Positions 54,640 to 63,479 of a stretch of DNA of 64,000 bases are shown here, piece by piece (the first letter of the stretch is position 1; every line of letters starts with the position of its first letter). Under the pieces are notes generated by a model, which worked only from the letters and a program-made list of their open reading frames with translations, was not told where the DNA came from and did not search any database. The stretch is taken from NCBI GenBank assembly GCA_008828725.1, contig MEHQ01002721.1, positions 282,973-346,972 on the forward strand, written 5' to 3'. Source of the DNA: Saccharina japonica (Eukaryota; Sar; Phaeophyceae; Laminariales; Laminariaceae). Position numbers and translations under genes: made by a program.

Positions 54640-57600
54640 GTGCACGGCCGTAGTCATATGACCATAGACCCTCGCATCCCTACAATGCCGGGACGGAGCA
54701 CGCTGGTAATCAGAAGCTACAATCGACCCACAAAACGTGTTCACGTAGAATCTGCCCTCTCCGGCAAAGTTCCTCAGATGTGCCCGAACAGGGGAGACGC
54801 ATGCTACGATAGAGGTGTGCCATGCTCTTTTCTGGGGGTGGTAACTTGAGGAGCTCTACGTATACCTCACCCAAAAACTGATTTTAGAGGAAACTAAAAC
54901 TGCTGCAGAGGCATGATAAGATAGAGGTGCACTTTATATTGTTTTTGAGCTCCTTTCCTGATTTGAAGAGCTCATTTTTATTTCATTTTTAATTTATATT
55001 TATTTTTTTGTCCATCCCATTTATTATCTTTGCCCTTCCTTTTCTCTCTCCTTCCTAGTCGTAACTCAGATCCGGGGTCACACAGTAGGCTCTTCTCCCT
55101 CCTCCCCCACTGCGGTGCTTGCCTTGCTTTTTGTCGCGAGAAGATTTCAGCACTTTCTTCCCTCGTCAACTTTCGTCGAATTGTGCTTACCCACGCTATA
55201 ATGTGCGCTCTCGACAGTTGGTGTCTTTTTGAGAATAAAAATCTCCATACGAGGAGAATCGGACCCCCGACCTCCAACGCTAACAGTCTTCGTGGCTACC
55301 TGTTAGGCCCCCGGGGCGACCGGCCCAATACTCGCCCATAAACGGACTTGTGCAAAAAATAGGAAAGGGTGATTTTAGAGGAAACTACAACTGCCGCAGA
55401 GGCATGCTACGATAGAGGTGCACCTTGTTTTTTTTCTTGAGCTCCTGATTTGAAGAGCTCAATACTCGCCCATAAACGGACTTTGTGCAAAAAAATAGGA
55501 AAGGGAAACCCAACGAACCGACCCCCTGTTTTTTTTGTACACAGCAGGTGGTATTGCCAAACAAGAATGGCAGTCCGATGATTTTGGGTTACTAACCCCT
55601 TAAGAACCGGTCCCCCGTTTTTGGGGACAAACTACTTGGAATTAGTGTGGGATAATTTTTTCAGTTCTGAATGGGTTAAGGATCCCCGTCATTCAGAAAA
55701 AAAAAAAAAAACGAAAAAAACGAAAAGTGCTACGAGTACCTCTATCGTTGCGGCGCCACTGCATACTAGACGAGCAATCCCATGGCCTAAGGGCCCGTAT
55801 TAACGAGTATGAAATAAATTCAATTTGGAAAAAAATAAATTCAAATTCGCTTTTAATTGGTCAACACACGCACCAGCACCCCCCCAAGATCCTAATATTT
55901 GGTGCTGGTGCGCGTGTTGACCAATGAAAAGCGGATTTTTTTGTTTTTTTCCAAATTGAATGTTTTTTTTCTTCGTTAAAACGGGCCCTTAACCCAAAAT
56001 GGTCGGACTTTGAATCTCGAGCTGCATTGTTTTTTCAGATTGTGCTTCCTTCGGTCATGATACTGTTCGTCGGGTATAACTTACCGTATAACAGCCGATT
56101 TCCCTAATTGAGAATCGCCTTTCCGATGAAAATGAACATCGATTTTAGTACTTTGTTATTATTATCTTTGCCATCCGACAATGTGCAGCATGATCTTCAG
56201 CGTTGATCACTCATGAAATTCCCAAAAGCAGAAAACCACGGAAACCAAGGAAACCTATGCGTACAGTCTAACACCCTTTTATGTCTGCTTCCCGCCAAGA
56301 TTTTGTTTGTTTAAGAGTTGTATTTCGCTTACGTATCAAACTTTGACCAAGAAAATATGTTCCTCGATGGTAAATGGTAGGTATCGATCCACGAAAAAAC
56401 AAAATTGAAATCAGCCTTGACAGGCTCGAAAAATCAAGGATTTAAGGGACTTTGCATTTATGAGCGAGGTACCTCGCCCATAAATCCAGCTTTTCTGGGA
56501 TCTTCGATATCTTGAGACTGCGGATGCCGATTTCGTTTCGTTTTTTTTTTTTTTTTTTGTCATCGACGGGTGTCACAACTGACAATAGTTTACAGTGAAA
56601 AACATGACTGTGAGGGAAGTACATATCTTACAATTCAAAAACCAATATTTTCGATTTTCATTCTCATCGGAAAGGGCAATGATCAATTAGGGAAATCGTC
56701 TGTTTTATGTTGTTGCCCTCCAAAATCATGGTGCCACCTTAAAACAATACATGGTGCATCTCTATCGCAGCACGCGTCAAAGGTTAGAGGGAATCACCAC
56801 CACCACCACNGGAGGTGCTACCCCCGATGAGTAAGAATTCCAATGGCCTACGTAGCTATAATATATACCGTATATCACGAAAAATATTGCAACAAAAATA
56901 ATGAAAGACCCGACGATTTTGAGTTAAGAAGACCGATCATCGATCATTCAGAAAACGTTTCAGCCAAAAAAAGGTATACCATATACCTCTATCGCGGCAC
57001 GCGTCTTGGGGGTGGTGGCCGCCGTCATAGCCAAAGCCGAAAAAAATAAGCTCACCGTCGGGAACGAATAAGGCCTTACAGCTTCGTGACAAAAACGCCT
57101 CGTTCGTTGGAAACTGCGTCATTTCAGTCGGGCACGTCTGAGGAAGTTCTCGCCCGAACGGGCAGATTTATTATTTCAGTCGGGCACGTCTGAGGAAGCT
57201 CTCGCCCGAACGGGCAGATTTACGCCAGCTGCAAAAAAAACACACACACACAGGCATCCCCCCTATTATGTTTGCACGCCGTAACTGGTTCCGATCATTA
57301 CGTAATAGTGGAAATTGACCCCCCTCTAATTCCAAGTATTTCGTCCCCTAAGATGGGGGTGCAGTTCTGAACGGGTGAAGTGATGTCGCGCGCTCATGTA
57401 CCCCTCCCTGCTGCTGCTGCTACTGCTGCAGCACACAAACCGGCCATCAATCCATTAACGTGTCGTCTGCCACAGCAAGCACCGGACACCTACATACAGC
57501 AACAAGAAAAAAAGGAAAGCCGGTCTGGCTGGTCCGGGCTGGGTTTTTTCTTATTATTATGCTGTATGAGAACGGGTGCGTTCGTTCAACAGTAAACTTC

Positions 57601-58078
57601 AGTATAAACGAGTCCATAATTTCATATTTACAGGAGGACCATAGTACATATAATATAACCAAATATTGTTAGTAAAAATAGTTAAATATAAAGGTTATTG
57701 TGTGTACAGGGGGACCATAGTACATATATATAACCACATATTGTTAGTAAACATAGGTAAATATGAAGGTTATTGTGTGTGTGTACCGTAGGTTCTATTT
57801 ACTAGCATTTACTATGGTCCCCCGTAATAGCTTCCTGTCCGTCTCAGCCTGCCTTTCTCACAGCTCGTTTTCTTCATATTCATACATATATATGTATATA
57901 TATATCATACGTGTCCTGTACGTACTGCTGCTACAAACAGACGTCAGCACGTCGAACGGATCATGATCTGCCTGATCTACGATTACTATTAATAGAGGGT
58001 CGTACAGGTCAGTGGGTTGGGACCGTACAGGATACGCTTACCTGGTATAATGAAAAAAAAAACAACAACAACAAGAGC
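54640..58078. repeat. Duplicated block, second copy
   Basis: U1' 54640-55989 and U2' 56811-58078. After U2' the sequence continues into 'GAGCTAGCTGTGAGATCG', whereas U2 (first copy) breaks off after 'GAGCTAG'. That suits the second copy being the intact locus and the first ending at an assembly join. Confidence 0.8.
55988..56809. mobile_element. Unique insert between U1' and U2' with ~60-bp terminal inverted repeats
   Basis: 'ATTTCCCTAATTGA', 'CCTTTCCGATGAAAATGAA' (about 56097-56147) is inverted at about 56649-56705 as 'TTCATTCTCATCGGAAAGGG', 'TCAATTAGGGAAATCG'. A 'GCGAGGTACCTCGC' palindrome marks the centre. The insert starts right after a TTAA. No coding potential seen. Confidence 0.65.
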
Positions 58079-58400
58079 TAGCTGTGAGATCGAAGATTTC
58101 GTCGAAACTCATGTTTGCTATAATAGCTGAGTGTAATACTTCGATCGCGCGTACTTGCGGGTTTTAAATGTCCTCATGCAGGACGTACATCCCGTATATG
58201 AGGGGGACACAATCTGAGGCTGTAGAATTCAGGGAGCGTGTACGTACGCATACCTGGTATATATTACACTCAGCTAGCAAAGATGAGCTTCGACGAAATC
58301 TTCGAGCTCACAGCTGTTGTTTTTTTTTTTTAATTTTTCAAATATATCATAACACACGAGTTTCGACGAAATCCTCGATATCACCACAGCTGATGATTTA
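58078..58400. repeat. Inverted pair of CACAGCTGT-family copies
   Basis: Copy 1 (58078-58190) reads CTGTGAGATCGAAGATTTCG towards 'ATCGCGCGTACTTGCGGG' and 'GCAGGACGTACATCCCGTAT'. Copy 2 (~58195-58335) reads the other way and ends GAGCTCACAGCTGTTG plus poly(T). A third end fragment lies at 58360-58395. Confidence 0.75.
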
Positions 58401-58542
58401 TTTATAGTTTGATTAAAAAAAAAAATCCTACAGAGACATCACGTGAGGGGCGTGTATATGTGTATATACAGATCACACAGATCGGAGTGTATGAAACCAG
58501 ATCAGAGTACAACGTGCCGAGGGCCCGCGTATGAATCGAACA

Positions 58543-58977
58543 AAGAGTGTTTCGTCCTGAACTCCCTGATTTTTCACATGCATGATGCCAGGCGGTCTCG
58601 ATCAAAACGCGTCGTCCAATGCCGTACATGCCAAGCACAGAAAAAGACGCAACGTGGTGAATGATAAATGTACTCGTACATATTATACGATACGCCACTC
58701 GCATCAAACAGCCACCGCGCGCTGTTTTTTTTTTGTTCCTCAAAAAAAGGCAAAAAAGCAAATCGGCGATGCCAACCCGAGCAACTGGCCTGGCGGGCTG
58801 AAACGCTTCAACGAGCACCGGGAGATCGTTCCGGGTGGCCCTGGTGCAATCAGGAAAAGCCCATGCATACCCGCCACCCTTTGTAAAACGTGCGGGACTG
58901 GCGTATGTATCGCTTGTCACCGCTTGAAATTGCAACACGTTCAAAATTTCGACCGGTTCGGCGGAAATCTACCTTAA
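58543..58977 (+). pseudogene. Possible relic of a Cys-rich transposase tail
   Basis: Two plus frames carry paired Cys motifs: VVQCRTCQAQKKTQRG (about 58606-58660) and, in another frame, LCKTCGTGVCIACHRLKL (about 58881-58935). CxxC plus CxxCxxxxCxxCH spacing resembles the C-terminal zinc-binding tail of piggyBac transposases. The region ends exactly where a TTAA-CCC MITE begins (58974). Frame changes and stops mean it cannot be an intact gene; the identification is tentative. Confidence 0.3.
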
Positions 58978-59153
58978 CCCTTTCGGGACTGCAGTCCCGT
59001 TTTGGGGACAAACCACTCTAATTCTAAGTAATTTGTCCCCAAAACGGGACTCCAGTCCTATTAAGGGTTAAGAACTGGTCCCATGTATTCGGGGACAAAA
59101 CTACTTGGAATTAATGTGGGATTTTTTTTTTTTTTTAATTCTGAATGGGTTTT
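58974..59153. mobile_element. Two piggyBac-type MITEs sharing a TTAA
   Basis: 58974-59071 is a complete GGACTGCAG palindrome; 59068-~59153 is a 'GAACTGGTCCCA' subtype with a degraded right end. Confidence 0.8.
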
Positions 59154-59517
59154 TAAGTAGCAGCTGCACAGCTCGCGCGTGTATTCGCAGCACCGTTCGT
59201 ATTCTATTATACTTTTAACCGGTCAGAACATATCGAGGCTATACGACGTGCTGTAATCAAGTGATACCCCCCTCCACCGTGGGATGGGTCCGAAATCTCC
59301 CACATATCGGGCAGATCATCGATTCCCAGTTAATGACGATCTAGATCTTTCAAGGAAGATAGTTTCCTGAGATGTATGATCTGTATGATCTAGCTCATGT
59401 TGACCGGTGGGACCCGAAAAAAACTGCGCGGTCTAGCACATTTTTCCCTGGGTTGGATCTGTATTAAAGCAGTAGGCAGATCCTGCACAACTCTCTCACA
59501 GCGGCGGATGAGGAACT

Positions 59518-59633
59518 ATTGCGGGAAACCATAGTAAATAGGGACCTATGGTATACACAAAAATCTATATATATAGCTGACTTTACTAGAAGTATTTGGT
59601 CCTGTTTACTATGGTCCCCTGTAGTAAGTGATC
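59518..59633. mobile_element. TA-bounded MITE
   Basis: Left TTGCGGGAAACCATAGTAAA, right 'TTTACTATGGTCCCCTGTAG'. Confidence 0.75.
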
Positions 59634-59699
59634 TACAAGTAGGACATATTTCCTGGGTTTGGATCTGTACTATGCAGATTCTGCACAACCTCTCGCAAA

Positions 59700-60060
59700 T
59701 GCCAGGCGAGGAAATTAGATGGTCTAGATCATGATCTATCTGTAGATCATGATATGCATGTAGATGGGCTAGATCATGATATATCTGTAGATGATTTATT
59801 AACAGATTATTAGATGGTCTAGATCATGATATATCTGTAGATCATGATATGCATGTAGATGGTCTAGATCATGATATATCTGTAGATGATCCAGATCATG
59901 ATATATCTGTAGGTGATCTATATAATTATCTATATGTAGATGATCTAGATCATGACCTATCTGTAGATGATTTACATTGTGATGTATCTGTAGATGATCT
60001 AGATCATGAGCTAGATCATGATCTAGATCATGACCTATCTGTAGATGAACGCTCCGAGGT
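59700..60060. repeat. GATC-rich satellite, ~27-30-bp period
   Basis: Units of 'TAGATGATCTAGATCATGAT' plus 'ATATCTG' variants, at least 11 copies, rich in the palindromes CTAGATCATGATCTAG and TGATCA. Both strands stay open as Asp/His/Leu repeats because the unit length is near a multiple of three. Confidence 0.9.
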
Positions 60061-60500
60061 GTCAACGGGCTGAGTACCATCATATACATACTCGTATACC
60101 ATAACTACCAGTACACGTATTATATCATTTCCCACTCGTACCTAAAAGACGCAAATAATCAGCCCCTTTTTATTTTATGTTTTACGCTTGCCAACATCTT
60201 CGGCGACCCCCGTGGCGCACAAAAAGATGCTCTCATCAATATTTGTTTTCGTTTTTCCCGTTGATGTATTTTTACCGTTTTTTTTAGTCTTAGATATCTG
60301 AGGAGACGGTTGGGTCCTATATAGATACCGCGTAGAAATCTCCGATATACCCGATATGACCCGAGAGCATCCACGTCGGCAAGTCGGCAGCCATCGACGA
60401 TTGATAACCCGATAACATCCACGTCAAAACGTCGGCAGCCGTTGACAATTATTAAAGAAGCTAAGCCAATCAGCCGTCGAAGGCAGTGAGAGAGTACAAA
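60061..60500. other. Intergenic, short direct repeat
   Basis: 'AACATCCACGTC.AAACGTCGGCAGCC' near 60413 repeats 'CATCCACGTCGGCAAGTCGGCAGCC' near 60368 after changes. No gene seen. Confidence 0.4.
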
Positions 60501-60819
60501 CTGATATATTGTGTGTTCTTCACATTATTAAACCGTTATTTTGTTATTTTCTACCCGTCGATATCCAGCACACCCAGTGTCCGTGCTGAGTTTGTATCCT
60601 CCAGATATATGCAAGCTCTGTGGTCACAAAACTACGACACAGAGATTCTACATAATATATTGCAGTAAAGGGGAGTTCCGGTAGAGACAGTGCAAAGCTA
60701 CGTGTATAACCGGCGCAGAAGTTTATGGTGTAGTATTGAGTTTGTTGGAAGAAAAGAGAATGACATCTCTACGAGTATACTACAAGCCCCCCCACCCAAA
60801 AGCCGTGCTCCGTCTTGAA

Positions 60820-61050
60820 AGGCATGCGTGGCCAATGGTGAAATGACTAAGGCAAGCAAAAAATGAGTACTCCCCCCCTTTGCGACTCGCCCAGCACCTC
60901 ACGGCGCTTCGCGCTTGGTGCTATTAATAGCAATGTATGCCTGGTCGGTAAAAACCCGACATGTTCCGTCCCGGCATTGTAGGGATGCGAGGGTCTATGG
61001 TCATACGACTACGGCCATGCATGAAAATGAAGTACCCCCCCCACCCCACC
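60820..61050 (+). repeat. Family A copy with TATTAATA insertion
   Basis: 'TGCGACTCGCCCAGCACCTC', 'CGCTTCGCGCTTGGTGC', then TATTAATA, then 'GCAATGTATGCCTGGTCGG', 'GTAGGGATGCGAGGGTCTAT', 'CGACTACGGCCATGCATGAA' and a C-rich tail. Sister copies read GGTGCAAGCAATG at the insertion point. Confidence 0.8.
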
Positions 61051-61249
61051 CCAGAAGCCGTGAGCTAGCCCCTGGTAGGTAAGCGGTGCCTCGTAGAGCA
61101 TACCATTAGGGCAGAAACAGCAGACTGCAACAAGAGCATAAGGCCCTACCGCACGTAGCTGCCAGGCTACGTAGCCGCTACAGCAGCGTCGTTGCTGCCG
61201 TCAAAGGCAGCGAGTGAGTACAAAAAAAAGCCAACTTTACATATCATAC

Positions 61250-61432
61250 AGCAGTACAGGACACCTAATAAGAAACAGAAAATCTGGTCCAGGCTGGATT
61301 TCTTATTTTGAGACAGAGTGCTTTCTACACTAATTTCAAGATAACGACTCCCGAATATCGTATTATCCTCTAAATCTCAGCCTGGCTTTCTTGTTAGCCT
61401 GTTTCTTATTAGGTGTCCTCTACTGCTGTATC
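61250..61432. mobile_element. MITE 'CAGCAGTACAGGACACC', ~180 bp, TA flanks
   Basis: Best copy: TA-CAGCAGTACAGGACACCT at the left and inverted GGTGTCCTCTACTGCTG-TA at the right. The terminal inverted repeat is at least 30 bp and continues through AATAAGAAACAG. Confidence 0.8.
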
Positions 61433-61597
61433 GTACGTCTATAACAGAAGCCAGGCATTTTTTTTTTCCGGGTTGGGGAGGGGAGCGTTGACAAAAAAAA
61501 CAATCAATAAAAAACAATACAAGCAGTATGATAATACGTACTGTAGTGCGTGTCGCATGCCTAGTACATACAGCAAGAATCAATGCCGAGTCTGTTT

Positions 61598-61870
61598 TTG
61601 AAGCAAGAAAACAATGCCAACTTGTTTTGTTTTTTTTCAAGTTGAAAAACAAAAATGCCAACTTGTTTTGGAGTTAAGAAAACAACGCCAACTTTTTCTT
61701 GGGAGTGAGAAAAACAAAGCCCCAACTTTTTTTTTGGGGAGGAAGAAAACACTGCCAACTTGTTTTGGCGTGTAAGAAAACAACGCCAACTTTTATTTGG
61801 GAGTAACAAAAAAACAATGCCCCAACGTTTTTAGGCGGAAGAAAACAATGCCAACGTTTTTTCCTTTTTT
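61598..61870. repeat. ~36-bp minisatellite 'GAAAACAATGCCAACTTGTT'
   Basis: Seven to eight imperfect units of 'AAGAAAACAACGCCAACTTT' plus a T/G-rich linker. Translated frames on the minus strand repeat with the unit and are not a gene. Confidence 0.85.
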
Positions 61871-62083
61871 TTTTTTGTTTTTTTTGCCAGGCGAGCGTCG
61901 ACAAGATGCACACACTCCCCCCCCCCCAGAGAAAGAAACAAAATCGCTCCCGAAACAGCAACAAGTCGGCCATCAAACCAGTCTTACATGCTGCTACCGT
62001 TTGTTTCTCGTTTTGCCCCGGCGGCGGGGGTGGAGCAATCGTAAAAAACAAAAATGCTGTGGTATACCTTGGGTATACCACTA

Positions 62084-62187
62084 TTGCGGAGGGCCATAGT
62101 AAAGAGGACCAACGGTATACACAAAAACCTATATTTGTATCAATTTTTACTAACAATATTTGGTCCTATTTACTATGGTCCCCCGTA
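62084..62187. mobile_element. TA-bounded MITE
   Basis: Left TTGCGGAGGGCCATAGTAAA, right 'ATTTACTATGGTCCCCCGTA'. Confidence 0.8.
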
Positions 62188-62900
62188 ATACATGGCCGCG
62201 AATATATTAAACGTTTGGACTCTGATGTTGAATACAAAACGGGTGTTATATTATCGGCCATTATATTCCCGGCGACCAAACGGTTTACAAAATACTTCCA
62301 AGTAGGATATTTTCCCCTCTTTTTTGCCGCGCGGTGGGAAAGGAAGCAGCAATGCAGTAATTTGTTCCTCCACCTTTTGTTTCTTCTCATTTTTCTGGAT
62401 TTTTTTGTTTCCAAGACTTCGTGACTCGGAGACTGGATTAAATAAATAAATCCCCTTTTTCATACTTCAAGTATATAAATAACTTCACCCATATAAATAT
62501 TTATATATACGAAGTATACTATTAATACTTGGCGCTACGTAGTGTGGGATTATTTATGTAGCAGTACCGGTAAATAGTATTATTAATAGTAAAAAGGACA
62601 AAAATGTTTTTTTTTTTCTAATATTTCGTACCTGTTGTGTATGTACGAACGGCTGAAAAACTGGAAGAAAAAAAAAACAGCCGCAAGAATATTTCTTTTT
62701 TTAGACATTCGACCAGGAAAAATACGTTCGTTCGTATCGCAGCTTCTTTGTGGCGATATTTATATTTTTATGATCTGTCAGCTGGCTGGGCTTTCGGGCT
62801 ACTTACTTCTACCGGGGAGGCGGGGGGGGGGCATACTCGTATATGGCAATCATAACCAAAATGTGGTGTGGCAACAGAGCGGGAAACATGTTATTTTGGG
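62188..62900. other. Intergenic, AT-rich, no gene seen
   Basis: Contains TATTAATA at 62520 and 62581 and a G run at about 62819-62831. No coding support. Confidence 0.4.
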
Positions 62901-62907
62901 GTCCAAA

Positions 62908-63258
62908 CGCCGGTCGCCCCGGTAGACTATTAATAGTGGCCAGCTCAAAAGGCTACTAGTATTGGTACCCGAGTTCAAATCCCACCGTGGTGAGGTTTCG
63001 ACTTCATTTGCAAAAATAAAAAAAGGAATCAATTATTGCTGAGAGCGCCTTCGTGGCGTGGGTATTAGGCAGAATCCGACGCAAGTCGACACGAGGGAAG
63101 AAAGTGCTAAAAACTTCTCGCGATAAAAATGCAAGGCACGTACCGTAGTGGGGAGGGGAGGGGGGGAGAAGAGCCTACTTCGTGACCCCGGATCTGAGTT
63201 ACGACTAAAGAGGGAGAGAGAAAAGAAGCGCGAAGATAATAAATGGGATGGACAACAA
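62908..63258 (+). mobile_element. tRNA-derived SINE with CTATTAATAG in its head
   Basis: Head GGTCGCCCCGGTAGACTATT, interrupted by CTATTAATAG (62927-62936) in the A-box region; B box GAGTTCAAATCCC; body 'CTCGCGATAAAAATGCAAGG' and 'GTGACCCCGGATCTGAGTTA'; tail AATGGGATGGACAACAA. The disrupted A box would weaken its own pol III promoter. Confidence 0.8.
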
Positions 63259-63262
63259 CAAA

Positions 63263-63375
63263 CAGTAGCGGCCCTCTCACAAGAAACCAGAAATCGGGCT
63301 CAGGCTGACTTTCTTATTCTCGGCGCGCGCGAAAGCACTCTTATACTTTCTCATGCTGCGCGTTCTTAGTTTGGC
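63263..63375. repeat. MITE-end fragment 'AAGAAACCAGAAATCGGGCT'
   Basis: 'CGGCCCTCTCACAAGAAACC' and 'GGCTCAGGCTGACTTTCTTA' match 27205-27255, then 'GAAAGCACTC' diverges. Confidence 0.6.
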
Positions 63376-63479
63376 CACCGAAAATACGTTTTCCGTAATA
63401 CTGTATATACAATGAATGGTGGCTTGGGCCCAGGCCAGCCACAGGAAGGGGCCACTTTCCTAAAGCTTATGCACTGACC

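Noticed and set aside
59799..60089. Asp/His-rich open frames over the GATC satellite
   Set aside because: Their periodicity equals the repeat unit on both strands; they are translations of a satellite.
61674..62156. 160-residue minus-strand open frame
   Set aside because: It runs through the 'CAATGCCAACTT' minisatellite and T/G homopolymers; repetitive translation without any domain.
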